In this document: one piece after another, positions 29,896 to 40,586 of the stretch
How positions within the stretch are numbered: the first letter of the stretch is position 1
Layout: each line of letters starts with the position of its first letter
NCBI RefSeq assembly: GCF_014489535.1
Contig: NZ_CP060783.1
Coordinates: 124,001-188,000 of the forward strand
Reading direction: 5' to 3'
DNA from: Diaphorobacter aerolatus
Lineage (GTDB): Bacteria > Pseudomonadota > Gammaproteobacteria > Burkholderiales > Burkholderiaceae_C
DNA: 64,000 bases
Notes under the pieces: model-generated
Database searches by the model: none
What the model was told of the DNA's origin: nothing
What the model saw: only the letters and a program-made list of their open reading frames with translations
Position numbers and translations under genes: made by a program

Positions 29896-30771
29896 ATGAC
29901 GCCGCCCACCATGCAAGCGCCTGATACGCCGCCGCTCGATCCGGCGCGTGCGGGCGCGTTGCTGGCCGCATTCATCGAGCGTCATGCGGGTCTCGTGGTA
30001 CTCACTGGAGCGGGCGTGAGCACGGCCAGCGGTATCCCGGACTATCGCGATCTGAACGGCCAGTGGAAGCGCCCGCAACCGGTGACCTACCAGGCCTTCA
30101 TGGGCAGCGAGCACACGCGCCAGCGTTACTGGGCCCGCAGTCTCGTCGGCTGGCGAACCTTTGGTCAGGCGCGGGCGGGCGCCGCGCATCGCGTCCTCGC
30201 CGAGCTGGAGCAACAGGGCTGGGTCGATCTGCTGATCACCCAGAATGTCGATGGCCTGCATGAGGCCGCTGGAAGCACCGCGCTGGTCGATCTTCACGGG
30301 CGGCTTGATACCGTGCGCTGCATGAGCTGCGAATGGCGCTTTTCTCGCGCGCAGTGGCAGGAGGCGCTCGTCGCGGGCAATCCCGGCTGGGCACAGCGGA
30401 CGGCCCTGTCGGCACCCGATGGCGATGCGGACCTGGAAGCGGTCGACTTCTCGGACTTCGTGATTCCGCCATGCCCGCATTGCGGCGGACGTTTGCTCAA
30501 GCCCGACGTGGTGTTCTATGGCGAGTCGGTGCCGCGCGAGCGCGTGCAGCGCAGCCTTGAGGCCGTGCGCAACGCGCGTGGCGTACTCGTGCTCGGGTCG
30601 TCGCTGATGGTCTATTCGGGTTACCGGTTCGTGCTCGCCGCGCAGGATGCGGGTGTTCCGGTCGTCGCCGTGAATCGCGGCGCAACGCGTGGCGACGCCG
30701 CCTTTTTGTTCAAGCTGGAGGCCGATGTGGGGCCGACCCTGCAAGCTGCCGCTTCCATCCTACAAGGCTGA
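29896..30771 (+). CDS. Sirtuin-family NAD-dependent protein deacylase
   Basis: A 291-residue SIR2 protein that removes acyl groups from lysines using NAD. The NAD-binding motif VVLTGAGVSTASGIPDYRDL, the TQNVDGLHEAAGS motif and the catalytic His in LVDLHGRLDTV are present. The zinc cysteines are in RCMSCEW and PPCPHCGGRLL. It is 15 bases after sbcB and probably cotranscribed with it. Confidence 0.92.
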   Translation: MTPPTMQAPDTPPLDPARAGALLAAFIERHAGLVVLTGAGVSTASGIPDYRDLNGQWKRPQPVTYQAFMGSEHTRQRYWARSLVGWRTFGQARAGAAHRVLAELEQQGWVDLLITQNVDGLHEAAGSTALVDLHGRLDTVRCMSCEWRFSRAQWQEALVAGNPGWAQRTALSAPDGDADLEAVDFSDFVIPPCPHCGGRLLKPDVVFYGESVPRERVQRSLEAVRNARGVLVLGSSLMVYSGYRFVLAAQDAGVPVVAVNRGATRGDAAFLFKLEADVGPTLQAAASILQG

Positions 30772-30876
30772 GTCGAAATACTTGGTAGCGTTCGATACCC
30801 GCGCGCCGGCTGACACAAAGCTGTCATCTACCAAGCGGCCCCGCAATTGACTACAACATGAACAAGCGACCCGATC

Positions 30877-33380
30877 ATGCGTGATGAGCAGAAACTTTCG
30901 GCGCATATGCAAAAACATGCGCGCGCTCGTCGCGACGGTGAGCCTCCGCGCACCGACGGCGAGCGGCTGTCGAGTCTGCGTTCGACCCTGCGCGCGTCGT
31001 CTGGTGAATGGCCGGTCAACGGCATTCGCGTATTTCTGAGTCTTGGCATCGCCGCCATGGTGATTGCCGCGCTTTACTTCGGGCGGTCGGTGCTGGTGCC
31101 GCTCGCGCTGGCGGTGCTGCTGAGTTTTGTGCTGCATCCGCTCGTCATGATGCTCAAGCGCTGGGGTGTGCCGAAGATCGTGGCGGTTGTCACCGTGGTG
31201 TCTGCGGCCCTCGTGGTGCTCGGCGTGGCAGGCGTTTTCGTCGGCAACGAGGTGCGCGGGCTCAGTGCGCAACTGCCTTCCTACCAGTCCAATATCCGCG
31301 CCAAGTTGCGTGACCTGCGTGCAGAGATACGCGCGCCGGGTATGTTCGACGGAGCCAGAAAAACCCTCGATGTGGTGCAGCGCGAGGTCGAGGCAGCCAG
31401 CGCCGAATCGGGCGCCAAACGCGGGCCAGCGGTTCAGAAGGTGCAGGTGCTTCCGACCGAGAAATCCCCGGTCGATCAAGCCCAACTGGCGCTTGAAAAG
31501 GCAATGGGGCCGCTGTCCGATGCGGCGTTGGTGCTGGTGTTCGTCATCTTCATCCTGCTGGATCGCGAGGATCTGCGCGACCGCCTGTTGCGGCTGTGGG
31601 GCAGAACCTGCACCGCGCGACCGATGCGCTCGACGAGGCGGGCGAACGCATCTCCCGTTACCTGAGCATGCAGTTGCTGGTGAACGTGAGCTACGGCATT
31701 CCGATGGCGGCGGGTCTGTGGCTGATCGGCGTGCCGGGCGCGATGCTCTGGGGAGCGCTTGCTGCCGTCATGCGCTTCGTGCCCTATGTCGGGCCAATGA
31801 TCTCTGCGGTGTTCCCCCTGGCGCTGGCGTTTGCCGTCGATCCCGGATGGCAACTCGTGCTGTGGACGGTGGCGCTGATCGTGCTGCTCGAGGTCATCAG
31901 CAACAACGTCATCGAGCCGTGGCTCTACGGTTCGAGCACCGGCCTGTCGGCCATGTCGCTGATCGTCGCCGCAACGTTCTGGACGGCGATGTGGGGACCC
32001 ATCGGGCTGATCATGTCCACGCCACTCACCGTGTGCCTGCTGGTGATCGGCAAGTACCTGCCGCAGCTCGCATTTCTCGACATTCTGCTGGGCAGCCAGC
32101 CGGTACTTGACGAACCCACACGCATCTATCAGCGCCTGCTGGCCGACGATGCGGCCGAGGCCAGCGAGCTGAGTCTGCAAATCGTGCAGGACAAGGACGA
32201 ATCCGTGGCCGCGTTTTATGGCGATGCGGGCGTTGCGGTGCTGCGCATGGCCGTCGGGGATCACAAGCATGCGGCCACGGCCGAGCATCGTCTGCGTGTG
32301 GTCGATGGCATGGACGAGGTGCTCGACGAACTGGAAGAACAGTACCCTTCAACCCGGCAACCGGGCAGGACGCGCGTGATCAGCATGGGCGGCAAATGGG
32401 AGGTCGATCAACTGGCCGCGCGCATGGTGGCGCACTGCCTCGAAATCGACGGCCACGGCGTGCAGAACGTCAACAGCGACGTGCTTTCGAGCCACTCGGC
32501 GGTGGAGCCTCCCGAGGTGCAGCGCGGCGACGTCGTCTGCGTGAGCTGGATGTCCACCGAGCCCTATGCTGCCGCGCGCAACCTGTGCCGCCGCATTCGC
32601 CGCGCCTGGCCGCAGTCGCGCATCGTTCTGCTGCTGTGGAATCTGCCGCAGGAAATATCGCGCGAGCAGATGCGCGACCAGGGCGCCAAGCTGGGCGCCG
32701 ACGAAATCACGGCCTCGCTCGACGGCGCGGTTTCGGCCGTGCGGACCTTTCTGGGAGACGCAGCGGAAGACGTGTTCGAGCCCGCACCGCTGCCCAAGAA
32801 TGAGGAAAAGCGCCTCAAGGCCCTGCATGCGAGTGGCATGCTGCAAAGCGAAGCCTTCAGAAAGCTCAGCCAGCAGATGGCCAAGCGCGCTGCGGACATC
32901 TTCGACATTCCGCTGGTAGCCATCGGCGTGATCGACGACACGCATGAGCATGTGATCGCCATCCACGGTGGGCTGACGCCGGGGCAGGAAGATGAAATGC
33001 CCGCCGACAGCAACACTCCGCGCCGCTTTCAGCATTCGTTGAGCCGCGATGAGGCGCTGGGCTCGTTCGTCGTGGCCAGCGGCGACATTCTGCAGGTCGA
33101 AGACCTCAAGCACGATCGGCGCTATGCCGGAAACATGGCGTTCCGCGAAGCCGGCGTGCGCTTCTACGCCGCAGCGCCGATTCGCGACAAGGCGGGGCTG
33201 GTTCTCGGCGTGCTCGGTCTGGCCGACACCGCTCCGCGTGAATTGAACGAGCGCGAATTGCGACTGCTTCAGGCAATGGCGAACGACATCATGGAAGAGT
33301 GGAAGGGCATCGATCTGCCCGATCTGGAGATCGAGTCGCAATCGAGCTCGGCCACCCTGGGGCAGGCCGTACCGGACTGA
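30877..33380 (+). CDS. AI-2E/PerM-family transporter fused to a B12-binding-like and a GAF domain (frameshifted)
   Basis: With one missing G restored near 31599 (TGGGGCAG), the frames join into an 834-residue protein. Residues about 45-420 are an AI-2E/PerM permease with several membrane helices (GIRVFLSLGIAAMVIAALYF, LISLMSTPL-like region at about 385, and VISNNVIEPWLYGSSTGLSA). Residues about 498-625 resemble a Rossmann/B12-binding-like domain (WEVDQLAARMVAHCLEIDGH, then GDVVCVSWMSTEPYAAARNL) without the DXHXXG cobalamin motif. Residues about 645-811 form a GAF domain (IFDIPLVAIGVIDDTHEHVI). Most PerM proteins stop near 370 residues. The substrate and role are unknown. Confidence 0.8.
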
Positions 33381-33389
33381 TTGCGGTAG

Positions 33390-33446
33390 GGCCTGTTCAC
33401 ACAACCCACGGGTTCGCGCGAGCCCGAGGCGTTGTGTGAACAGGCC
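33390..33446. terminator. Long palindrome between convergent genes
   Basis: A 16-base perfect inverted repeat (33390-33405 with 33431-33446, arms GGCCTGTTCACACAAC) encloses a second hairpin (CGGGTTCG/CGAGCCCG). It sits between the convergent PerM fusion gene and the GNAT gene and probably terminates both. It lacks a strong T-run, so a mobile palindromic repeat is an alternative. Confidence 0.6.
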
Positions 33447-33450
33447 TTGG

Positions 33451-34095
33451 TCAGCGTGCGCCGACCTCAGGACGCTGACGCGGCGGCAAGTCCCGCCATG
33501 TTTCGCGGTCGATGCGATACAGGCAGTGCGCGCGCAGCGCATGGCCTTCGGGCACGGCGGGGTGGTCAAAGTTGTCTTCGGCCGCGCAGCGCATGCCGAG
33601 CCGCATCATCACGGCGCGTGAGCGAAGATTGTCTCGCGCGGTGAACGCGACGATCTGCGGCAGTTGCAGGATTTCGAAGCCGACGTTCATTGCCAGCCGC
33701 GCGGCCTCGCTCGCAAAACCCTTGCCCCAGAACGGACGCGCCAGCCGCCAGCCGATTTCCACGCACGGCGAAAACGGCAGATCGGCGATGGGCACGTGCA
33801 GGCCCACAAAGCCGACGAACTGCGGCTTGGCACCCGGCTGCTGCAACCAATCCACGGCCCAGAAGCCCCAGCCGCGCTCGGCGATCAAGGCCCGGATGCG
33901 CGACGCGTGCGCATCGCTTTGCTCGCGCGCCAGCAGGGCGGGGAAATAGCGCATGACCTGCGGATCGCAGTTCATCGCAGCGAATGGTTCGAAATCGGCC
34001 TTGGTCCATTGCCGCAGCCGCACGCGATCACTGCGCAAGCTGTCCTCGGGAATCTGGGTATGCGCTGGCAGATCGAATGGAAGTGCGGTTTCCAC
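33451..34095 (-). CDS. GNAT-family acetyltransferase (RimJ/RimL type)
   Basis: A 214-residue acetyltransferase. The family pattern is visible: SDRVRLRQWTKADFEPFAAM near the N-terminus, VEIGWRLARPFWGKGFASEA (acetyl-CoA loop) at about residues 111-130, and the C-terminal DNLRSRAVMMRLGMR. RimJ/RimL-type proteins acetylate N-termini or small molecules. The substrate here cannot be assigned. It is 29 bases downstream of upp on the same strand. Confidence 0.88.
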   Translation of the reverse strand: METALPFDLPAHTQIPEDSLRSDRVRLRQWTKADFEPFAAMNCDPQVMRYFPALLAREQSDAHASRIRALIAERGWGFWAVDWLQQPGAKPQFVGFVGLHVPIADLPFSPCVEIGWRLARPFWGKGFASEAARLAMNVGFEILQLPQIVAFTARDNLRSRAVMMRLGMRCAAEDNFDHPAVPEGHALRAHCLYRIDRETWRDLPPRQRPEVGAR

Positions 34096-34124
34096 GGGGA
34101 CATGTCTCGTGAAGCAGCGAACTA

Positions 34125-34769
34125 TTATTTGGTGCCGAAGATGCGATCGCCCGCGTCACCCAGCCCCGGCATGATGTAGCCGTGATCGTTGAGCTCGCGG
34201 TCGATGGCGGCGGTGAAAATCGGCACGTCGGGGTGCATCTTCTGCATGGTCGCCACACCCTCGGGCGCAGCCAGCAGGCAGACGAACTTGATCGAGCGCG
34301 GCTGTAGTTGCTTGAGGCGCTCCACGGCAGCGACCGCGGAGTTGCCGGTGGCGAGCATCGGATCGACCACGATGATGTCGCGCTCCTGCATCTCGGAAGG
34401 CATCTTGAAGTAGTACTCGACCGGTTGCAGCGTCTCGGGGTCACGGTACAGCCCGATGTGGCCGATGCGCGCGCCGGGAATCACGTTGAGCATGCCGTCG
34501 AGAAAGCCATTGCCGGCACGCAGGATCGAGACCAGAACCTGCTTCTTGCCGTCGATGACCTTGCCGGTCATTTTTTCCATCGGCGTTTCGATTTCCAGAT
34601 CCTGCAACGGCATGTCACGCGTGATCTCGTAGGCCATCAAGGTGCTCAGTTCGCCCAGCAGACGGCGAAAGCTGTTGGTGCTCGACTCCTTCTTGCGCAT
34701 CAGCGTGAGCTTGTGCTGCACGAGAGGGTGCGTGATGACGGTGACTTTGGCGGGGGTGGTGGTGCTCAT
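34125..34769 (-). CDS. upp: Uracil phosphoribosyltransferase
   Basis: A 214-residue salvage enzyme that makes UMP from uracil and PRPP. The PRPP-binding motif [19 protein letters not shown] at about residues 132-150 and the uracil-binding C-terminus [17 protein letters not shown] are clear. The length matches the family. The start at 34769 is the conserved N-terminus. A stretch of about 150 bases without a gene follows upstream. Confidence 0.95.
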   Translation of the reverse strand: MSTTTPAKVTVITHPLVQHKLTLMRKKESSTNSFRRLLGELSTLMAYEITRDMPLQDLEIETPMEKMTGKVIDGKKQVLVSILRAGNGFLDGMLNVIPGARIGHIGLYRDPETLQPVEYYFKMPSEMQERDIIVVDPMLATGNSAVAAVERLKQLQPRSIKFVCLLAAPEGVATMQKMHPDVPIFTAAIDRELNDHGYIMPGLGDAGDRIFGTK

Positions 34770-34918
34770 GGCTGCTTTTTTTGTCCGTGCGAACTGAAAT
34801 CCGGAACAGAAGTCTGCCAGAAAGCGGAGCCTGCGAGGATTTCAAGGCGGAAATTTTCGAGCGTCCTTGAGCATGATTGCATGGTCAATGATCGCCGTGC
34901 CTCCTGGCTGCGCCCCGT

Positions 34919-35922
34919 TCACGCGCCAGCGGTATGGGCCGTCCCCAGCAGTTGCCCGTAGCTCGCCAGGTCCACGTTTCCGCCACTGATGATCAAGCCC
35001 ACACGCTTGCCCTTGAGGTCAACCCCGCCATGCCTGGCACCGGCAAACGACAGCGCACCAGTGGGCTCGACCACGATCTTCATGCGTTCGGCGTAAAAGC
35101 GCATGGCCTCGACCAGTTGCGCGTCGTTCGCGGTGAGGATGTCGCAGACGTCGCGGCGGATGATCGCGAACGTGAGGTCGCCAAGCGCCTGCGTCTGCGC
35201 GCCGTCAGCGAGCGTCTTGGGCGTGTCGATCCTCACGATCTCGCCCCTGCGCAGCGATTGCTGTGCATCGTTGCCCGCTTCGGGCTCGACGCCGAAGACC
35301 TTGCAGTGCGGCGCAAGCCCTTGGCCGCGAGCAACGTTCCCGACAGCAATCCGCCTCCGCCGAGCGGTGCGAAGAGGTAGTCGAGATCGGGCACCTCCTG
35401 CAGCAATTCGAGCGCCGCCGTAGCCTGTCCGGCGATCACGTGCGGGTGATTGAACGGTGGCACCAGGGTCATGCCGCGCTCGCCAGCAATACGCTCGCTG
35501 ATGGCCTCGCGGTCTTCGGTGAAACGGTTGTAGGTGATGACCTCCGCGCCATAACCGCGCGTGGCGGCGAGCTTGGCTGCGGGAGCGTCTTCGGGCATGA
35601 CGATGGCAGCCGGCATGCCCAGAAGACGGGCCGACAGCGCAATCGCCTGCGCATGATTGCCCGACGAGAACGCGAGCACGCCGCGCTTTTTTTGCTCGGG
35701 CGTGAACTGCGCAAGCGTGTTGTAGCCACCGCGAAACTTGAAAGCGCCCATGCGCTGCAGGTTCTCGCATTTGAAGAACAACTCGGCGCCGAGCAATGCG
35801 TTGGCGGTGTGTGACTGCATTACCGGCGTGCGATGCGCTACGCCATGCAGGCGTTCGGCCGCCGCGATCACATCGCCGAAGTTGGGGAGCGTGGCGCTCA
35901 TGGGTGGGTCCGTTTCTTTCAT
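34919..35922 (-). CDS. PLP-dependent threonine/serine dehydratase-like enzyme (frameshifted)
   Basis: A fold-type II PLP enzyme of about 330 residues. The PLP lysine is in MGAFKFRGGYNTLAQF, the phosphate-binding glycines are in LFAPLGGGGLLSGTLLA, and the C-terminus VGLIISGGNVDLASYGQLLG is conserved. A missing base near 35314 splits it, after which the match continues KVFGVEPEAGNDAQQSLRRG. The short length without a regulatory ACT-like domain fits a catabolic threonine dehydratase, serine racemase or hydroxyaspartate ammonia-lyase rather than biosynthetic IlvA. A start at 35901 (MSATLPNFG) is also possible. Confidence 0.85.
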
Positions 35923-35937
35923 CTGGATTTTCGTCTG

Positions 35938-36642
35938 TCAGCGCTGGATGGTGGACGCGTCCTGACCAAACAGCACCTTGCTCGATGCCGCGTCCACGGT
36001 CGGCGCAACGTTGATCGAGCTGGCCAGATCGTAGGCTCGCTGCGTCGCAGGTCGCGCCGCAATGCGCTCGAACCAGGACTTGAGATGCGGAAATTTCGCG
36101 AGATCCTGCCGCTGGCGCTCGTGCGGCACGATCCATGGATAGCTCGCCATGTCGGCAATCGAGTATTCACGACCCGCAATGAAATCGCGCCCGTCGCTCA
36201 GATGCTTGTCGAGCACACCATAGAGACGGCTTGTTTCGTTCACATAGCGCTCCGTCGCATAGGCAATCCGCTCCGGCGCGTACTGCACGAAGTGATGGTT
36301 CTGCCCCGCCATCGGACCGAGTCCGCCCATCTGCCAGAAAAGCCACTGGATGGTTTCATTGCGTCCCCGCAAGTCCTGCGCAATGAACCGGCGCGTCTTG
36401 TCGGCCAGATAGAGCAGGATGGCCCCCGATTCAAACAAGGAAATCGGCGCGCCGCCATCGGCAGGCGCCTGATCGACAATCGCGGGAATTCGGTTGTTCG
36501 GCGCGATCCTGAGAAACTCCGGCGCGAACTGCTCGCCCTTGCCGATATTGACGGGATGAATCTTGTAGGGCAGGCCGGCCTCTTCAAGAAACAGCGTGAT
36601 CTTGTGTCCGTTGGGGGTGGTCCAGTAGTACAGATCGATCAT
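35938..36642 (-). CDS. Glutathione S-transferase (YfcG/GstB-like)
   Basis: A 234-residue GST. The thioredoxin-fold N-terminus begins MIDLYYWTTPNGHKITLFLE, a pattern typical of the nu-class YfcG group with disulfide-bond reductase activity. The cis-proline region is NNRIPAIVDQ and the glutathione gamma-glutamyl site is LFESGAILLYLADK. The C-terminal helical domain contains YSIADMASYPWIVPHERQ. It is 15 bases upstream of the dehydratase gene. Confidence 0.9.
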   Translation of the reverse strand: MIDLYYWTTPNGHKITLFLEEAGLPYKIHPVNIGKGEQFAPEFLRIAPNNRIPAIVDQAPADGGAPISLFESGAILLYLADKTRRFIAQDLRGRNETIQWLFWQMGGLGPMAGQNHHFVQYAPERIAYATERYVNETSRLYGVLDKHLSDGRDFIAGREYSIADMASYPWIVPHERQRQDLAKFPHLKSWFERIAARPATQRAYDLASSINVAPTVDAASSKVLFGQDASTIQR

Positions 36643-36773
36643 GTTCGGTGTCCGCAGAAACGATGAAGAAGACTTTGTCGCACAGGCGCAAAGACATGTC
36701 ATGAGAGCGGGTTTGCGGGTGCCCGATGGCAGCGGCCCGGACCGGAAGAGCCAGCCACTCGTTCCGCTGCTCC

Positions 36774-36912
36774 TCAGGCGGCAACAGGAATGAGCCCTGC
36801 GTCCTCCATCACCTTGCGTTCGTCCTCATGCGAAATCCAGAATGCGGCTTTCCGGGTCAAACGAGTTGGCGCCTTCCTCGTAGCGAGTGAAAAATTCCCC
36901 AATCTTTGTCAT
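36774..36912 (-). pseudogene. Small broken open frame or gene remnant
   Basis: A start at 36912 gives MTKIGEFFTRYEEGANSFDP, which resembles the N-terminus of small SnoaL-like proteins. A different frame then gives KAAFWISHEDERKVMEDAGL up to a stop at 36774. The two parts look protein-like but are joined only by a frame change of two missing bases (or one extra) near 36855. It could be a 46-residue gene with sequence errors or a deletion remnant of a longer gene. I cannot decide. Confidence 0.4.
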
Positions 36913-36930
36913 CTCACGCTCCTTGTGCTG

Positions 36931-36962
36931 CGCTCTCTGGCGAGCCCGCTCGCCAGAGAGCG
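36931..36962. terminator. Perfect 14-base hairpin
   Basis: CGCTCTCTGGCGAG (36931-36944) pairs exactly with 36949-36962 around the loop CCCG. It lies just after the minus-strand HerA-like gene and before the small remnant, so it probably terminates the former. No long T-run follows. Confidence 0.65.
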
Positions 36963-36975
36963 GGCTTCTATCCTT

Positions 36976-38487
36976 CTACTTGCGCCCACCCATCAGACTC
37001 CCCAGTACCCCGCGCAGCAATTGCTTGCCCAGACTCGTGCCCACGGTGCGGGCCGTTGACTTGGCCATGGTCTGCACGATGCCGTCCTTTTTGCCGCCGC
37101 GCGGGCCGGTGCTGCCGAACAGGATGGTGTTGATCTCGCCCATGATGCCGCCGTCCCCAGTCGTTCCCTGTGCCGCTTTGTCTTTGAGCACCGCGGCGTT
37201 GCCCGCTTGCTCGCCTGCACGTGCGCGCAGGACCTCGTAGGCGGATTCGCGGTCCACGGCGGTGTCGTAGACGCCGGAGACGAGTGAGCTGGCCATCAGG
37301 GCCTTGCGTTGCTCGGGCGTGACCGGGCCGATCTGGCTTCCGGGCGGAATCACGTAGACGCGCTCGGTCGGGGTGGGGCGGCCCTTGGCGTCGAGAAAGC
37401 TGATCAGCGCCTCGCCCACGGCGACCTCGGTGATCGCGGCTTCGATGTCGAGTTCCGGATTGGGGCGCATGGTCGTCGCGGTGGCCTTCACGGCCTTCTG
37501 GTCACGGGGTGTGAACGCGCGCAGCGCGTGCTGCACGCGGTTGCCGAGCTGGGCGAGCACGCTGTCGGGGATGTCAAGCGGATTCTGCGTGGCGAAATAC
37601 ACGCCCACGCCCTTGGAGCGCACGAGGCGCACGACGAGTTCGATGCGTTCGAGCAGCGCCTTCGGTGCCTCATTGAACAGCAGATGCGCTTCGTCGAAGA
37701 AGAACACCAGCTTGGGCTTCTCGGGATCGCCGATTTCGGGTAGTTGCTCGAACAGCTCGGAGAGCATCCACAGGAGGAAGGTCGCATACAGGCGCGGCGC
37801 GTTCATGAGCTTGTCCGCCGCGAGAATGTTGACCACGCCCTTGCCCGCGACGGTCTGCATGAAGTCCTGGATGTTGAGCATCGGCTCGCCGAAGAACTGG
37901 TCGCCGCCTTGTTGCTCGATCTGCAGCAGCCCGCGCTGGATCGCGCCCACGCTGGCCGAACTGACGTTGCCGTATTCGGTGGTGAACTGCTTGGCGTTGT
38001 CGCCCACGTAGGTGAGCATTGCGCGCAGGTCCTTGAGGTCCAGCAGCAGCATGCCGTTGTCGTCGGCGATCTTGAAGACCAGATTGAGCACGCCCATCTG
38101 GGTGTCGTTCAGATCGAGCATGCGGCCCAGCAGCAGCGGCCCCATGTCGGAGATCGTGGCGCGCACCGGGTGCCCCTGGGTGCCGAACACGTCCCAGAGC
38201 GTGGTCGGGCAGGCGAGCGGTTCGGGCGTGGGCAGGCCGCGTTCCTTGAGCGTGGCGGCCATTTTCTCGCCGATGCTGCCGCTCTGGCTGATGCCCGTGA
38301 GGTCGCCCTTGACGTCGGCGAGAAACACCGGCACACCGATTTTCGAGAATTCCTCGGCGAGTTTTTGCAGCGTGACGGACTTTCCGGTGCCGGTGGCTCC
38401 GGTGATCAGGCCGTGGCGATTGGCCAGGCCGGGCAGCAGTTGGCATTGGACGGCGTCGTGCTGGGCGATGAGAAGTGGTTCAGCCAT
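36976..38487 (-). CDS. HerA-like ATPase of the DUF853 (YjgR) family
   Basis: A 503-residue P-loop ATPase. Walker A is [20 protein letters not shown] at about residues 26-45, Walker B is [17 protein letters not shown] at about 255-271, and a downstream arginine/glutamine motif region is [20 protein letters not shown]. It matches the DUF853 group of HerA/FtsK-like proteins, whose physiological role is not known to me. The frame is intact. It is divergent from yebC. Confidence 0.88.
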   Translation of the reverse strand: MAEPLLIAQHDAVQCQLLPGLANRHGLITGATGTGKSVTLQKLAEEFSKIGVPVFLADVKGDLTGISQSGSIGEKMAATLKERGLPTPEPLACPTTLWDVFGTQGHPVRATISDMGPLLLGRMLDLNDTQMGVLNLVFKIADDNGMLLLDLKDLRAMLTYVGDNAKQFTTEYGNVSSASVGAIQRGLLQIEQQGGDQFFGEPMLNIQDFMQTVAGKGVVNILAADKLMNAPRLYATFLLWMLSELFEQLPEIGDPEKPKLVFFFDEAHLLFNEAPKALLERIELVVRLVRSKGVGVYFATQNPLDIPDSVLAQLGNRVQHALRAFTPRDQKAVKATATTMRPNPELDIEAAITEVAVGEALISFLDAKGRPTPTERVYVIPPGSQIGPVTPEQRKALMASSLVSGVYDTAVDRESAYEVLRARAGEQAGNAAVLKDKAAQGTTGDGGIMGEINTILFGSTGPRGGKKDGIVQTMAKSTARTVGTSLGKQLLRGVLGSLMGGRK

Positions 38488-38566
38488 GGCGATAGATGAG
38501 AAAGTAGGGGTACGAAGTCAAAAGTAAAATCACGGGCAGTAGATTATTAAAGCAGAAGGACTCCCT

Positions 38567-39284
38567 GTGGCAGGACACAGCAAATGGGCAAACATTCAGC
38601 ACCGCAAAGGTCGCCAGGATGAGAAGCGCGGCAAGATCTGGACCCGCATCATCCGTGAAATCATGGTGGCGGCCAGGCAGGGCGGCGGAGATGCCGATGC
38701 CAATCCGCGCCTGCGCCTTGCCATCGACAAGGCCAAGGCCGCGAATATGCCCGCTGACAACATCAAGCGCAATATCGACAAGGCGACCGGCAACCTCGAG
38801 GGCGTGACCTACGAGGAAATTCGTTATGAAGGCTACGGCATCGCGGGCGCGGCGATCATTGTTGACACAATGACCGATAATCACGTGCGCACCGTCGCTG
38901 AAGTGCGTCATGCCTTCAGCAAGTACGGTGGCAACATGGGCACCAATGGTTCGGTGTCGTTTCAGTTCAAGCATGTGGGCCAACTGGTCTTCGCGCCGGG
39001 AACGGACGAGGACAAGGTCATGGAAGTGGCGCTCGAAGCCGGGCCGAAGACGTGATCACCGATGAGGAGGGCGCCATCGAGGTGCTCACCGCGCCGGGGA
39101 TTTCGAAGCCGTGAAGAACGCGCTGCAGGCCGCAGGCCTCGTGGCCGAGCTTGCCGACGTGACCCTGCGCCCCGACGTGTCGATTGCCATGGACGGCGAC
39201 GATGCGGCCCGCATGCAGAAATTGCTGGATGTTCTAGAAGATTTGGACGACGTACAAGAGGTCTATCACAACGCAGAGTTGTGA
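38567..39284 (+). CDS. yebC: YebC/PmpR-family protein (frameshifted in this sequence)
   Basis: A conserved protein of about 239 residues. YebC proteins act as transcription regulators or, as shown for some members, in translation of difficult peptide stretches. The N-terminus [20 protein letters not shown] follows a GTG start at 38567. Two missing G bases (near 39045 in GGGG and near 39098 in the G-run before ATTTC) shift the frame twice. Restored, it ends [20 protein letters not shown] at 39284. It is 18 bases before purD. Confidence 0.92.
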
Positions 39285-39302
39285 AGAGGCCAAGACAAGA
39301 CA

Positions 39303-40586
39303 ATGAAAGTCCTCGTGATTGGTGGCGGCGGCCGAGAACACGCAATGGCCTGGAAGCTCGACGGCTCGCCCAAGGTCTCCAAGGTTTTCGTGGCGCCGGG
39401 CAACGGTGGTACGGCGCTGAATTCCGATTTCGTGAACGTGCCGATCAGCGATCCGGCCGAGTTGCGTGCGTGGGCGCAGAACGAGAAGATCCAGTTGACG
39501 GTCGTTGGTCCGGAGGGCCTCTGGCCGCTGGCGTGGTCGATGAGTTCCGTGCGCACGGCATGCGCATCTTCGGCCCCACCAAAGCGGCCGCGCAGCTCGA
39601 AAGCTCCAAGGCGTTCTGCAAGGACTTCATGAAGCGCCACAACATTCCCACCGCAGCCTATGAAACCTTCACCGACCCGGTGGCGGCCCATGCGTTCATC
39701 GACAAGCATGGCGCGCCCATCGTGGTCAAGGCCGATGGCCTCGCCGCAGGCAAGGGCGTGGTGGTGGCGACGACCGCGCAGGAGGCCCACGACGCAATCG
39801 ATTTCATGCTCGTGGACAACAAATACGGCGTCGCTCACAACGACGGCGGCGCGCGCGTGGTGATCGAGGAATTCCTCGACGGCGAAGAAGCCTCGTTCAT
39901 TGTGCTGTGCGATGGCAAGAATGTGGCGGCGCTGGCTACCAGCCAGGATCACAAGCGCCTGAAGGATGGCGATCAGGGCCGAACACGGGGGGATGGGCGC
40001 ATATTCTCCGGCTCCGGTGGTGACGGCCGACGTGCATGCACGCGTGATGCGCGAAATCATTCTGCCCACCGTGCGTGGCATGGAAAAGGACGGCATTCCG
40101 TACACCGGTTTCCTCTACGCCGGTCTGATGATCGACGCCAAGGGACATCCCAAGACGCTTGAATTCAATTGCCGCATGGGCGATCCGGAAACGCAGCCGA
40201 TCATGATGCGCCTGAAGAGCGATCTGGTCGACGTGCTCGCCGCCGCCGTGGAAGGCCGGCTCGATCAGGTCGAACTGCAATGGGATCGCCGCACCGCGCT
40301 GGGTGTGGTGATGGCCGCGCATGGCTATCCGGAAGCGCCGCGCAAGGGCGACGCCATCACCGGCCTGCCCGAGGAGGCTGACGACGCCATGGTGTTCCAC
40401 GCCGGAACCGAACTCAGCGACGGCGTGCTGCGCACCAGCGGTGGCCGCGTGCTGTGCGTGACGGCGCTGGCCGACAACGTCAAGCAGGCGCAGCAGCGTG
40501 CCTACGACGTGGCGCGCGGCATCTATTTCGATGGGGCGCAATACCGCCGCGACATTGGCTACCGCGCCGTCAAGCAACATTCCTGA
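39303..40586 (+). CDS. purD: Phosphoribosylamine-glycine ligase PurD (frameshifted in this sequence)
   Basis: A purine biosynthesis enzyme that joins glycine to phosphoribosylamine using ATP. The N-terminus [19 protein letters not shown] and the ATP-grasp part [20 protein letters not shown] are clear, and the metal-binding end [20 protein letters not shown] is conserved. Three missing G bases near 39515, 39976 and 39991 put the protein in three frames. Restored length is about 428 residues, normal. Three independent breaks in a housekeeping gene are the best single sign of sequence error here. Its stop overlaps hemF (TGATG). Confidence 0.94.

Noticed and set aside
28633-30744. A 703-codon minus-strand open frame across sbcB and the sirtuin gene
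   Set aside because: A shadow frame spanning two clear genes on the other strand. No motif is seen in it.
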